Below are positions 17,294 to 26,178 of a DNA stretch of 64,000 nucleotides, one piece after another. Under the pieces are notes generated by a model. It was not told the origin of the DNA. It ran no database searches and saw only the letters and a list, made by a program, of their open reading frames with translations. Each line of letters opens with the position of its first letter. Position 1 is the first letter of the stretch. The stretch comes from Marinobacter maroccanus (GTDB taxonomy: Bacteria; Pseudomonadota; Gammaproteobacteria; Pseudomonadales; Oleiphilaceae): assembly GCF_002933275.1 (NCBI RefSeq), contig NZ_PSSX01000002.1, positions 248,001 to 312,000 of the forward strand. Direction: 5' to 3'. Position numbers and translations under genes: made by a program.

Positions 17294-18493
17294 ATGATCG
17301 AACAACTTCCAGAGTGGTTGCCAATCACGACTTCCCAGGCGACGATGAATGTCATCCTGCTTGGCGTAATACTTTCCGCGAGCATTTTTGCTGATACTGT
17401 CGCCCGCCGCACAAGGGTGCCACGCATCTCGATTCTGATGTTGGTCGGCATTGCAATTGCGGTCATTCAGCAGATCTTGTTGGAGCAACGAGAAGGGGAG
17501 TTGCTTGGCGGCCTGAGCGAGCCCTTGATCCAATTGGCCCTGGTCATGGTTGCTTTCGTTCTTGGAAGCGAATTGAAGATCGACCGGCTTCGACGCACCG
17601 GCCCGCTCATCCTGGTTGTTTCACTGTTCGTTATCGTTGGTGGCGGCCTGCTGGTCGGTGCAGGTTTGCTTGTACTGGGCTACCCACTGGTTGTAGCAGT
17701 CTCCCTGGCCGCCATTTCGGTCGCAACGGATCCTGCAGCAGTCAGCGAATCTGTTCGGGAAACCCGCAAGACAGGCCTGTTGCCAAAGTTACTACTGGGC
17801 ATTGTCGCTATTGACGACGGGTGGGGTATCCTCGTATTCGGGCTGAGCATGGCGACACTCGGCTGGGTGATTGGAAGTGACGCGGAACTGGCCCTGCTCC
17901 ACGCAATATGGGAGTTGGGTGGCGCGATACTGCTGGGTGCAGCGATTGGCTTGCCGGCCGCATGGCTCACAGGTCGTCTCAGGCCTGGTGAGCCTACTCA
18001 AATTGAAGCGATTGCACTCATCCTGTTGCTGGCAGGATTTTCATCTTCGCTGGGGGTGTCGGCGCTGCTGGCCTCAATGGTTGCTGGCAGTCTGGTGGCC
18101 AATCTTTCACATCACCACACCCGATCCTTCCGGGAGATCGAACACATTGAGTGGCCGTTTCTGGTGTTTTTCTTTGTCCTCTCGGGGGCAAGCGTCAATC
18201 TTTATCAGGCCACAGATGCAGTCCTACTGACCCTCGCCTATATCACACTGCGTTTGGGCGGGCGTATTCTGGGCGGCTACCTCTCAACTCTGGTAGCCGA
18301 TCGCAGAGGTGACAAGCTGCCAAGGGATATCGGCCTGGCGTTAACGCCCCAGGCGGGTGTCGCGATCGGTATGGCGCTGCTGGCGGCCGAGCGTTTTCCT
18401 GAACTCCGCGACACCATACTACCGGTAGTAGTCGCCTCTACGATTATCTTTGAGTTGGTTGGCCCGGTACTCGTCAGGCGTGTTTTACGCTGA
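17294..18493 (+). CDS. Cation:proton antiporter (CPA family)
   Basis: A roughly 400-residue inner-membrane protein with about 11-12 helices, of the Na+/H+ antiporter superfamily (Pfam Na_H_Exchanger type). Visible landmarks: R-R-T-R-V-P-R-I-S-I-L-M-L-V-G in the first helices, A-T-D-P-A-A-V-S-E-S-V and A-I-D-D-G-W-G-I-L-V-F, the acidic Asp-Asp likely being the ion-binding site, and a C-terminal D-I-G-L-A-L-T-P-Q-A-G-V-A-I-G-M-A. The ATG at 17294 has AGGG 5 nt upstream; starts at 17243 (TTG) and 17273 are alternatives. It exchanges Na+ or K+ for H+, useful in sea water. It converges with the PAS sensor gene. Confidence 0.87.
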   Translation: MIEQLPEWLPITTSQATMNVILLGVILSASIFADTVARRTRVPRISILMLVGIAIAVIQQILLEQREGELLGGLSEPLIQLALVMVAFVLGSELKIDRLRRTGPLILVVSLFVIVGGGLLVGAGLLVLGYPLVVAVSLAAISVATDPAAVSESVRETRKTGLLPKLLLGIVAIDDGWGILVFGLSMATLGWVIGSDAELALLHAIWELGGAILLGAAIGLPAAWLTGRLRPGEPTQIEAIALILLLAGFSSSLGVSALLASMVAGSLVANLSHHHTRSFREIEHIEWPFLVFFFVLSGASVNLYQATDAVLLTLAYITLRLGGRILGGYLSTLVADRRGDKLPRDIGLALTPQAGVAIGMALLAAERFPELRDTILPVVVASTIIFELVGPVLVRRVLR

Positions 18494-18509
18494 AAAAGCC
18501 GGGCATTTT

Positions 18510-20234
18510 TTACCCTTCGATTCTGTTCAAGGAGTTTGCAAGGGTCGATACCCGTTGATTTGTTTCGTCGACCAGCCCGTCAATTTCACCTGCCGAAGCG
18601 CTGGATTTCTGGGCCAGTGAACGCACTTCTTCGGCCACCACTGAAAAGCCACGCCCCGCATCGCCAGCCCTCGCAGCCTCAATGGCTGCGTTCAGTGCCA
18701 GAAGGTTGGTCTGCTCGGCGATGCCATTGATGGTAGAAACAATTCCGCTAATTTGGTTGCTTACTTGCAGCACAGAGTCCATAGCTTCCTGGGTTTCCTG
18801 AAGAGCAACATGTCGGTCGGTGATATCGATACCAAACAGAACATATTTGCGGACATCCCCGTTGAAATGCTTCAAAGCCACAATCTGGAAATCCAGAGCC
18901 AGCATTGGCATGCCTTCCAGCTGCAATGAGGATTTGCCGCTGAATTCGCCGGTTTTCCTGAGAACCTCTATGCTTTCCCGATCCAGCTGGGACCATAGCT
19001 GATTCGCCGCCCGGGCCACCTTATCCTGAGTGCCATAGAGATTATGAATCAGGCCGTTTGCGCTGAGAAAGCTGCCGTCCGGGTTGAACTCAATAGTGGC
19101 CATGGAACGCTCTATGGCCTGCAGGCGACGGGTAAAGTCCACTGTCTGCTGCTTGCTGTGGGTAATATCGGCTTCCACCGATATAAATCGCTGAACCCGA
19201 CCATTGCCGTCGAAGACAGGGGCAATGGAAAGGGAGACCCAGTAGGGCGTGCCATCCTTATGGTAGTTAAGGATCTCGGTATAGAACGGCTCCTGCCGAT
19301 TCAGATGCTCCCGGATCTGCCGAACCGTTTCAGGGTCCGTGCCATCGCCCTGTAGCATGGGACCGGGTTTGCGCCCCCTGCATTCTTCGAGGCTGTAACC
19401 GGTCAGCTTTTCAAAGCCGGCATTGATGTATTCAATCTTGCCGTCACCGTCGGTGATGATGATGCCGCTGTTGGCATGATCCGCCACCAGTGACAGCATT
19501 TCCATTTTATCCCGCTTTTCTACTTCTTCCGTCGCATCCTTGATGAATGCCGTGTAGGTAATCAGGCCGTCGAACTCGATTTTGCTGATCGCGGCCTGTC
19601 CCCAGATTCTCGACCCGTCTTTTCGCTCAACGGTAAGTTCACGGTAACTGCCAACGATTCGGTTTTCGCCCGTCTGCCGGTTGCGATTTACAAAGCTGTC
19701 GTGCTGGCCGCGGATGGCCTCGGGCACCAGCATCTTGACGTTCTGCCCAATCACTTCCTCGCGGGTGTACCCCCACATATCTTCGGCAGCTTTATTGAAG
19801 AAGGTGACGTTATTGTGCTCGTCAATGGAAATAACGGCATCCATCGCCTGCTCCAGTGTCTGGTTCATCATCTCCCGGGCATGGCGGTCCTCAGTGATGT
19901 CGCGAACAAAAACGGTCTTTTCCGTATTGTAGCCCGCTCCGACATTCGTCATCTCCAAATGCGCCCAGAACCCACGACCCTGGGAGCTGTTCAGGTAGAC
20001 TTCTTCTGATTCGCCTGCCCCATTGGCAAACCGTCGAAGCACATCTTCGGGCAAAAGGTCCGAGGCGACATGGCCAACCACCTTTTCTCGGCCAATGCCC
20101 CATAGCTTTTCGGCACTCGCATTGAAAAACGAGATTCTGTTGTGCCGATCTATGGTGAGTATGGCTTGCGGCGCCTGCTCCAGGACAAGTGATGCACGGG
20201 AGGGGAACAACAAGCTGGACAGTAATTGAGGCAT
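18510..20234 (-). CDS. PAS-domain sensor with short methyl-accepting chemotaxis signalling domain
   Basis: A 574-residue cytoplasmic protein. Four PAS modules can be followed: [40 protein letters not shown] and a weaker fourth around [10 protein letters not shown]; the first three end in PAC-like D-I-T / D-A-T / D-I-T segments. The C-terminus has the invariant chemoreceptor tip ([18 protein letters not shown]) that binds CheA and CheW, but only about 85 residues of signalling helix remain, with no long methylation helices and no CheR-binding tail. The ATG at 20234 is preceded by AAGGG at 10 nt. A longer frame to 20417 would add a hydrophobic N-terminal stretch ([18 protein letters not shown]), so a membrane anchor cannot be excluded. 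The PAS domains probably bind flavin or haem. Resembles BdlA-type energy or dispersal sensors. Confidence 0.87.
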   Translation of the reverse strand: MPQLLSSLLFPSRASLVLEQAPQAILTIDRHNRISFFNASAEKLWGIGREKVVGHVASDLLPEDVLRRFANGAGESEEVYLNSSQGRGFWAHLEMTNVGAGYNTEKTVFVRDITEDRHAREMMNQTLEQAMDAVISIDEHNNVTFFNKAAEDMWGYTREEVIGQNVKMLVPEAIRGQHDSFVNRNRQTGENRIVGSYRELTVERKDGSRIWGQAAISKIEFDGLITYTAFIKDATEEVEKRDKMEMLSLVADHANSGIIITDGDGKIEYINAGFEKLTGYSLEECRGRKPGPMLQGDGTDPETVRQIREHLNRQEPFYTEILNYHKDGTPYWVSLSIAPVFDGNGRVQRFISVEADITHSKQQTVDFTRRLQAIERSMATIEFNPDGSFLSANGLIHNLYGTQDKVARAANQLWSQLDRESIEVLRKTGEFSGKSSLQLEGMPMLALDFQIVALKHFNGDVRKYVLFGIDITDRHVALQETQEAMDSVLQVSNQISGIVSTINGIAEQTNLLALNAAIEAARAGDAGRGFSVVAEEVRSLAQKSSASAGEIDGLVDETNQRVSTLANSLNRIEG

Positions 20235-20462
20235 GAAGAGCAGACCCTTGATAATTACGGCACAGACAATGCTGAAAACCGTAAAGACCCTTTTAAAATT
20301 AATGTTAAGACCGATACGCTGGGCCAGACAGAACAGACCTCTCCCATATGTTTTACATGGTAAGCGGTTTGTGAAATGGAGATAAAACCGGTTGGGCGGG
20401 TGCGTTACCTGAGCCACCAGACCGGCTATAGTGAGGTATAACAGGACTGATAAAGGCCCTTT

Positions 20463-21482
20463 GTGTTTTCGTCACTGACTACCGCCATTATTGCTTTTGC
20501 GATCGCCTCTATCGTCATTGTGACTGCCGGCAGCCGACTCGCGCGGGTGGCCGATGAGCTGGCTGATCGCACCGGTCTGGGCGAGGCGCTGTTCGGGATC
20601 TTTCTGCTGGCCGGCGTAACCTCACTGCCTGACTTCGCCGCCACTCTCAGCGCGGCCATGGATTCAAGACCAGACCTGGCCATGAGCAATGTCATGGGCA
20701 GCATGGCTGCGAATCTGGTCTTTCTGGGCATTGCGGACATCGTTTACCGAAAGGCCAACCTGGAACACGCCGCCGCCTCTTCTACCAACCTGATGCTTGC
20801 CGCATTGTTGATCGTCTTACTGGCTCTGCCACTGCTGGCAATTGCCAGTCCGCCGGTTTCCATGTGGGGCATCCACCCAATCACTCCTGTAATTACCGCA
20901 GCCTATTTGTTTGGGCTGCACCTGGTTCGTACTACTGACAGCAAACCGATGTGGTTTCCCCGTCGCACCCGGCAAACGGTTCCAGATAAGCCTGGACACT
21001 ATCTTCACGGCGGTCTGTTAAAAGCATGGATCAGTTTCGCCGCGCTTGCTGCGGTGACAGGCTTCGCAGGCTGGGTGCTGATGGAAGGCGCCAAGGTGAT
21101 CAGCGACCAAACCGGGCTGTCCGATACGCTCATCGGCGGGCTCTTCACTGCCCTCGCTACATCCTCTCCCGAATTGGTCACTACCATTGCCGCCATTCGC
21201 AGGAACGCACTCACCCTGGCTGTAAGCAACATCTTCGGCACCAACTGTTTTAACATGTTGGTCATCGCTGCCGCCGATATCGGTTACCCGGGCGGTTCTA
21301 TTTACCACGACATCACTCCGATCCAGATGACCTGGGGTCTTGTCAGCATTCTGATGACAGCAACGCTGCTGATGGGAATGGTCCGACGGCAACGTTACGG
21401 AATCGGCAAAATCGGGTTTGAAAGCGCGCTGATACTTACGGTTTACGCGGTGGCGCTGTCGATCGTTATGGCGAGCGGATAA
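20463..21482 (+). CDS. Sodium/calcium exchanger family antiporter
   Basis: A 339-residue integral membrane protein of the Ca2+:cation antiporter (CaCA) family, with two inverted halves each carrying an alpha repeat: [11 protein letters not shown] (Asp replacing the usual Glu) with S-N-V-M-G-S-M, and [11 protein letters not shown] with S-N-I-F-G-T-N. These acidic and polar residues bind the ion. A GTG at 20463 is preceded by AAAGG 6 nt upstream. About ten helices. It exports Ca2+ or a similar cation in exchange for Na+ or H+. The racemase gene follows 14 bp later on the same strand. Confidence 0.87.
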   Translation: MFSSLTTAIIAFAIASIVIVTAGSRLARVADELADRTGLGEALFGIFLLAGVTSLPDFAATLSAAMDSRPDLAMSNVMGSMAANLVFLGIADIVYRKANLEHAAASSTNLMLAALLIVLLALPLLAIASPPVSMWGIHPITPVITAAYLFGLHLVRTTDSKPMWFPRRTRQTVPDKPGHYLHGGLLKAWISFAALAAVTGFAGWVLMEGAKVISDQTGLSDTLIGGLFTALATSSPELVTTIAAIRRNALTLAVSNIFGTNCFNMLVIAAADIGYPGGSIYHDITPIQMTWGLVSILMTATLLMGMVRRQRYGIGKIGFESALILTVYAVALSIVMASG

Positions 21483-21496
21483 AAGGGAGATTTGCC

Positions 21497-22192
21497 ATGA
21501 AAACCATTGGCCTGCTTGGCGGCATGAGCTGGGAATCCACCCAAACCTATTACCGTCTGATCAACGAGGGGGTAAAAACTCGCCTCGGTGGTCTGCATTC
21601 GGCCAAACTTATGCTGTTCAGCGTCGATTTCGCCGAGATCGAAGCGCTGCAGCACCGAGGCGACTGGGCTGCCACGGCGGACATTCTCTCTGGCGCCGCT
21701 CTTTCGCTGCAAAAGGCCGGTGCGGATTTTCTGGTTATTGGTACCAACACCATGCACAAGGTTGCGCCGGAGATCGAACAGGCGATCGGGATTCCGCTGC
21801 TCCACATCGCCGATGCCACCGCAAAAGTATTGGCAAAGGATGGCATCACCCGCATCGGCCTGCTTGGCACGCGCTTCACCATGGAACAGGCGTTTTACCG
21901 CGACCGCTTGGAAGATGCGGGCATCGAGGTCATTACGCCCGACGAGACTCAGCGAGATGAGGTGCATCGGGTTATCTATGAAGAGCTTTGCCAGGGCCAG
22001 ATCAAACCCGAATCACGCAACGCCTACCTGGATATTATCGCTTCGCTTTCCGGCAGAGGTGCCCGGGCGGTGATCCTCGGCTGCACCGAAATCGGCCTGC
22101 TGATCAGCCAGGCCGACACCGAGGTTGCCCTCTACGACACCACAGAGATACACGCTGCTCAGGCAGTCGAACTGGCATTGAACCATCCGTAG
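21497..22192 (+). CDS. Aspartate/glutamate racemase family protein
   Basis: A 231-residue cofactor-independent racemase. It opens with M-K-T-I-G-L-L-G-G-M-S-W-E-S-T. The first catalytic position is Thr83 (G-T-N-T-M-H-K) rather than Cys, while the second is Cys196 (L-G-C-T-E-I-G). The Thr/Cys pair matches E. coli YgeA, an L-Asp/Glu-type enzyme, rather than the Cys/Cys D-aspartate racemases. It acts in the cytoplasm; exact substrates are uncertain. It is 14 bp behind the cation antiporter and 93 bp before the OsmC-YcaO gene. Confidence 0.87.
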   Translation: MKTIGLLGGMSWESTQTYYRLINEGVKTRLGGLHSAKLMLFSVDFAEIEALQHRGDWAATADILSGAALSLQKAGADFLVIGTNTMHKVAPEIEQAIGIPLLHIADATAKVLAKDGITRIGLLGTRFTMEQAFYRDRLEDAGIEVITPDETQRDEVHRVIYEELCQGQIKPESRNAYLDIIASLSGRGARAVILGCTEIGLLISQADTEVALYDTTEIHAAQAVELALNHP

Positions 22193-22285
22193 AAGACCGA
22201 CCAAGACGAACGCCTGCAAAAACTGGATAATGGCGGCCATTAAAAGCCATGGCGCGCCAAATTCTCCGATCCAGGACTCTGTGTA

Positions 22286-24478
22286 ATGGAAATCAACGTC
22301 AACTTTCTCGAGAACCTCAGACTAGAAGCCAAGTTTGACGATTTCACGGTGGTGACGGACCAGCCCATCCGCTACAAGGGCGATGGCTCGGCGCCCAGCC
22401 CGTTCGATTACTTCCTGGCTTCCTCTGCCCTCTGCGCGGCCTATTTCGTCCGGGTATACTGCCTGGCGCGGGACATTCCCACCGAGAACATCCGCCTGTC
22501 CCAGAACAATATCGTGGACCCGGAAAACCGCTACAACCAGATTTTCAAGATCTCCGTGGAACTGCCCGAGGACATCTCCGAGAAAGACCGCCAGGGCATT
22601 CTGCGCTCCATCGACCGCTGTACCGTGAAGAAAGTGGTCCAGACCGGCCCCACCTTCGAGATTGAAACCGTCGAGAACCTGGACGCCGACGCCCAGGCAC
22701 TGCTGATGACCCAGCCGGAAGGCGGCAGCCAGACCTTTATCGAAGGCAAGGACCTGCCCCTGGAGCAGACCATCGCCAACATGACCGGCATCCTCGAAGA
22801 GCTGGGCATGAAGATCGAGATTGCCTCCTGGCGAAATATCGTGCCGCACGTGTGGTCCCTGCATATTCGCGACGCGGCCTCGCCCATGTGCTTCACCAAT
22901 GGCAAGGGTGCCACCAAGGAAAGCGCCCTATGCTCTGCCCTGGGTGAGTTCATCGAGCGGCTCAGCTGCAACTTTTTCTACAATGATCAGTTCTTTGGTG
23001 AGGAAATCGCCAACAGCGAGTTCGTCCACTATCCGAACGAAAAGTGGTTCAAGCCCGGCCCCGACGACGAGCTGCCCGACGGCATTCTGGATGACCACTG
23101 CCTGGCCATCTACAACCCGGACGGCGAGCTGCGCGGCTCCAACCTGATCGATACCAACTCAGGCAGAGCCGACCGGGGAATTGTCTCCCTGCCCTACATG
23201 CGCAAATCTGACGGCGAGGTGGTGTATTTCCCCTCCAATCTGATCGAGAACCTGTTTCTCAGCAACGGCATGAGTGCCGGCAACACGCTCAATGAAGCAC
23301 AGGTCCAGTGCCTGTCGGAGATTTTTGAGCGCGCCGTCAAGAAGCAGATCATCGAAGAGGAAATCGCGCTGCCGGACGTGCCCCGGGAGGTTCTGGAAAA
23401 ATACCCCGACATCCTGGAGGGCATTGAAGCCCTGGAAGCCCAGGGCTTCCCGACACTGGTGAAAGACGCCTCTCTGGGCGGCCAGTTTCCGGTGATGTGC
23501 GTTACCCTGATGAATCCGAGAACCGGTGGCGTGTTTGCGTCATTCGGCGCTCACCCAAGCTTCGAAGTGGCCCTTGAGCGGAGCCTGACCGAGCTACTTC
23601 AGGGCCGAAGCTTTGAAGGTTTGAACGATGTGCCGGCGCCAACCTTTAACAGTCTGGCGGTGACCGAGCCGAATAACTTCGTGGAACACTTCATCGATTC
23701 CACCGGCGTCGTCTCCTGGCGTTTCTTCAGCGCCAGGTCCGATTATGATTTCGTTGAATGGGACTTTTCCGGCACCAACGCCGAGGAAGCCGAGTGCCTG
23801 TACGGCATTCTTCAGGATCTGGGCAAGGAAGTTTATGTCGCGGTCTACGAGGAACTGGGCGCGCCGGTCTGCCGGATTCTGGTTCCGGGCTATTCCGAGG
23901 TGTATCCGGTGGAAGACCTGATCATGGATAACACCAACATGGCCCTGGACTACCGGGAAGATATCCTCAACCTGCACCGTCTGGATGACGAACAACTGGC
24001 TGATCTGGTGGAACGCCTGGAAGCCAGCCAGCTGGACAACTACATGACCATCATCACCCTGATTGGGGTGGAGTTTGACGAGAACACGATTTGGGGCCAG
24101 CTCACAATCCTTGAGCTGAAGATTCTGATCTGCCTCGCTCTGCAGTGGCATGAAGAGGCGCTGGAATTCGTCGACATGTTCCTGCAGTTCAACGATAACA
24201 CCGTTGAGCGTGGCCTGTTCTACCGCGCCATGTACGCGGTTCTCGAAGTCACCCTCGACGACGAGATGGAGTTGGACGACTACATCTCCAACTTCACCCG
24301 CATGTTCGGCAAGGAAACCATGGAAGCCGTTGTCGGCTCGGTGGATGGCACGGTTCGCTTCCATGGCCTCGAGCCGACCAACATGCAATTGGAAGGACTG
24401 GAGAAGCATCAGCGGTTGATCGAGAGCTACCGGAAGCTTCACGCAGCCCGGGCGGCCAGGGCTGTCCTGCAGCAGTAG
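22286..24478 (+). CDS. ycaO: OsmC-YcaO domain fusion protein
   Basis: A 730-residue fusion. Residues about 1-140 are an OsmC/Ohr-like fold: S-P-F-D-Y-F-L-A-S-S-A-L-C places one Cys at 50, and D-R-C-T-V-K-K the other at 112, the spacing expected of the peroxidatic and resolving Cys of OsmC thiol peroxidases. Residues about 165-580 are a YcaO ATP-dependent cyclodehydratase-like domain with the nucleotide-binding motif T-N-G-K-G-A-T-K-E-S-A-L at about 204-215 and E-F-I-E-R-L. The rest matches the helical C-terminal extension of E. coli YcaO. It lacks the P-x-P-x-P tail of azoline-forming YcaOs. E. coli YcaO supports RimO methylthiolation of ribosomal protein S12; a similar job, sensitive to peroxide, is inference. 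Fusion of the two domains is known in marine gammaproteobacteria. Confidence 0.9.
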   Translation: MEINVNFLENLRLEAKFDDFTVVTDQPIRYKGDGSAPSPFDYFLASSALCAAYFVRVYCLARDIPTENIRLSQNNIVDPENRYNQIFKISVELPEDISEKDRQGILRSIDRCTVKKVVQTGPTFEIETVENLDADAQALLMTQPEGGSQTFIEGKDLPLEQTIANMTGILEELGMKIEIASWRNIVPHVWSLHIRDAASPMCFTNGKGATKESALCSALGEFIERLSCNFFYNDQFFGEEIANSEFVHYPNEKWFKPGPDDELPDGILDDHCLAIYNPDGELRGSNLIDTNSGRADRGIVSLPYMRKSDGEVVYFPSNLIENLFLSNGMSAGNTLNEAQVQCLSEIFERAVKKQIIEEEIALPDVPREVLEKYPDILEGIEALEAQGFPTLVKDASLGGQFPVMCVTLMNPRTGGVFASFGAHPSFEVALERSLTELLQGRSFEGLNDVPAPTFNSLAVTEPNNFVEHFIDSTGVVSWRFFSARSDYDFVEWDFSGTNAEEAECLYGILQDLGKEVYVAVYEELGAPVCRILVPGYSEVYPVEDLIMDNTNMALDYREDILNLHRLDDEQLADLVERLEASQLDNYMTIITLIGVEFDENTIWGQLTILELKILICLALQWHEEALEFVDMFLQFNDNTVERGLFYRAMYAVLEVTLDDEMELDDYISNFTRMFGKETMEAVVGSVDGTVRFHGLEPTNMQLEGLEKHQRLIESYRKLHAARAARAVLQQ

Positions 24479-24492
24479 TCGCAGACTGAGCC

Positions 24493-24518
24493 GACCGCGC
24501 CGCATTGGCGGCGCGGTC
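24493..24518 (+). terminator. GC-rich terminator hairpin after ycaO-type gene
   Basis: GACCGCGCCGC-ATTG-GCGGCGCGGTC is a perfect 11-bp stem with a 4-nt loop 15 bp after the OsmC-YcaO stop. The following bases GTTCCTG form only a short T-containing tail, so termination may be incomplete. Confidence 0.65.
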
Positions 24519-24618
24519 GTTCCTGATCCACACTGGACCATTACAAGTAGCCTATTTGCGTTTGATGCCCGTACACCCTTGTACATTTTCTGGCATACGC
24601 CTGAACAGGAGCCTTGCA

Positions 24619-26178
24619 ATGAGCAATCCGGTGATCGCTGATAACAAACCCAGGAAAGTCAGCCTGAAAAAAGGCGAGGAATACGCTTTCTGCGTTTGTG
24701 GCCGTTCCAACAACCAGCCCTTCTGCGACGGTTCCCACGGAGACACGGGTTTCAAGCCCAAGGTCTTCAAAGCGGAGAAAGACGAGGAGGCGGTTCTGTG
24801 TCAGTGCAAACAGACCGGCAGTGCTCCTTATTGCGACGGCACCCACCAGCAGTTCAGCGATGACCAGGTGGGCAAGGAGGCGCCGGATTCCAACGATGAC
24901 GGCGACGACAAGTCCGGTACAGCACCGAAAGCCAAATCCACCAAAGAAGAACCTACCGTTGAATTTATTCACCAGTTGGCGCGTGAGGGGCTGAGCAACA
25001 TGGGCCACCACGGCCCCACGACTGCGATGGGCGTACCCCGCCACACCCTGCCCCATTGGGACGATCTTCAGCTGATGGTAGCGCAGATGGCCAGTAAACC
25101 GCTGGCCGATGATGCCGAGGTATCAACAGAGCTGGTGATCGGGCCTGAGGCAAAAAAGCCCCTGCCCCTGAGTATGCCCCTGTTCGTTTCCGACATGAGT
25201 TTCGGGGCTCTGTCGGAGGAGGCGAAGATTGCCCTGGCCCGGGGCGCCGAGCTTGCGGGCACCGGCATCTGCTCCGGCGAGGGCGGCATGTTGCCGGAGG
25301 AGCAGCAGGAAAACTCCCGTTACTTCTATGAACTGGCCAGCGCCAAGTTTGGCTACAAAGAAGAGCTGTTGAAGAAAGTCCAGGCATTCCACTTCAAGGG
25401 CGGCCAGGGCGCCAAGACCGGCACCGGCGGACATCTGCCCGGCAACAAGAACACCGGCAAGATCTCCGAGGTTCGAAACATTCCGGAGGGTGAACCGGCC
25501 ATTTCCCCGCCCACGTTCGAGGATCTGCGCTCGGTTGAGGATTTCCAGCGTTTCGCCAGCCATGTTCGGGAAATCACCGGGGGGATACCCGTGGGCTTCA
25601 AGCTCAGCGCCAATCACATTGAGCGGGACGTACAGTTCGCACTGGATGCCGGCGCCGACTACATTATTCTGGACGGCCGGGGCGGCGGCACCGGTGCTGC
25701 CCCGGAAATCTTCCGGGATCATATCAGTGTGCCCACCATTCCTGCCCTGGCTCGCGCCCGGCGCTACCTGGATGATCGCGGAGCCAGCGGACGAGTCACA
25801 TTGATCGTGACCGGCGGGCTGCGTGTGCCAATTGATTTCGTGAAAGCCATGGCCCTGGGCGCAGACGGTATTGCGGTTGCCAACAGTGCCATGCAGTCCA
25901 TTGGCTGCGTTGCCGCCCGTATCTGCAACACTAACAACTGCCCGGCAGGCATCGCGACCCAGAACAAGGATCTGCGCCAACGGTTGAATGTCGACCAGTC
26001 TGCCAAACAGCTGCAGAACTTCCTCGAGGCCTCAGTCTCACTGATGCAGGTTATGGCACGGGCCTGCGGGCACGACAGCCTGAGCAAACTGAATATTGAT
26101 GACTTGTCTACCTGGCATCGGGAGATGGCCTTGCTCAGCGGCGTACGCTACGCCGGTGTGCTCGACCCCTCTGCCTGA
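24619..26178 (+). CDS. Double CDGSH iron-sulfur / glutamate synthase-domain fusion
   Basis: A 519-residue protein. Two CDGSH motifs lie at the N-terminus: C25-x-C27 ... C36-D-G-S-H40 and C61-x-C63 ... C72-D-G-T-H76, each able to hold a 2Fe-2S cluster with three Cys and one His. A charged linker (residues about 80-115) leads to a glutamate synthase large-subunit-like FMN barrel from about residue 120 (M-S-F-G-A-L-S-E-E-A, K-G-G-Q-G-A-K, I-L-D-G-R-G-G-G-T-G-A-A-P). Cys430, 436 and 441 form the C-x5-C-x4-C site of the 3Fe-4S cluster of GltS. The glutaminase domain is missing, so it is not a complete glutamate synthase. CAGGAG precedes the ATG at 24619. It is probably a multi-cluster flavin oxidoreductase of unknown substrate. 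Confidence 0.87.
   Translation: MSNPVIADNKPRKVSLKKGEEYAFCVCGRSNNQPFCDGSHGDTGFKPKVFKAEKDEEAVLCQCKQTGSAPYCDGTHQQFSDDQVGKEAPDSNDDGDDKSGTAPKAKSTKEEPTVEFIHQLAREGLSNMGHHGPTTAMGVPRHTLPHWDDLQLMVAQMASKPLADDAEVSTELVIGPEAKKPLPLSMPLFVSDMSFGALSEEAKIALARGAELAGTGICSGEGGMLPEEQQENSRYFYELASAKFGYKEELLKKVQAFHFKGGQGAKTGTGGHLPGNKNTGKISEVRNIPEGEPAISPPTFEDLRSVEDFQRFASHVREITGGIPVGFKLSANHIERDVQFALDAGADYIILDGRGGGTGAAPEIFRDHISVPTIPALARARRYLDDRGASGRVTLIVTGGLRVPIDFVKAMALGADGIAVANSAMQSIGCVAARICNTNNCPAGIATQNKDLRQRLNVDQSAKQLQNFLEASVSLMQVMARACGHDSLSKLNIDDLSTWHREMALLSGVRYAGVLDPSA

Noticed and set aside
20235-20417. N-terminal extension of the PAS sensor
   Set aside because: The in-frame extension contains a hydrophobic stretch but has no ribosome site at its ATG and occupies the divergent promoter region; the inner ATG with AAGGG is preferred, though not proven.
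23594-24619. 341-residue open frame opposite the OsmC-YcaO gene
   Set aside because: Antisense shadow that runs across a strong hairpin and the neighbouring start.
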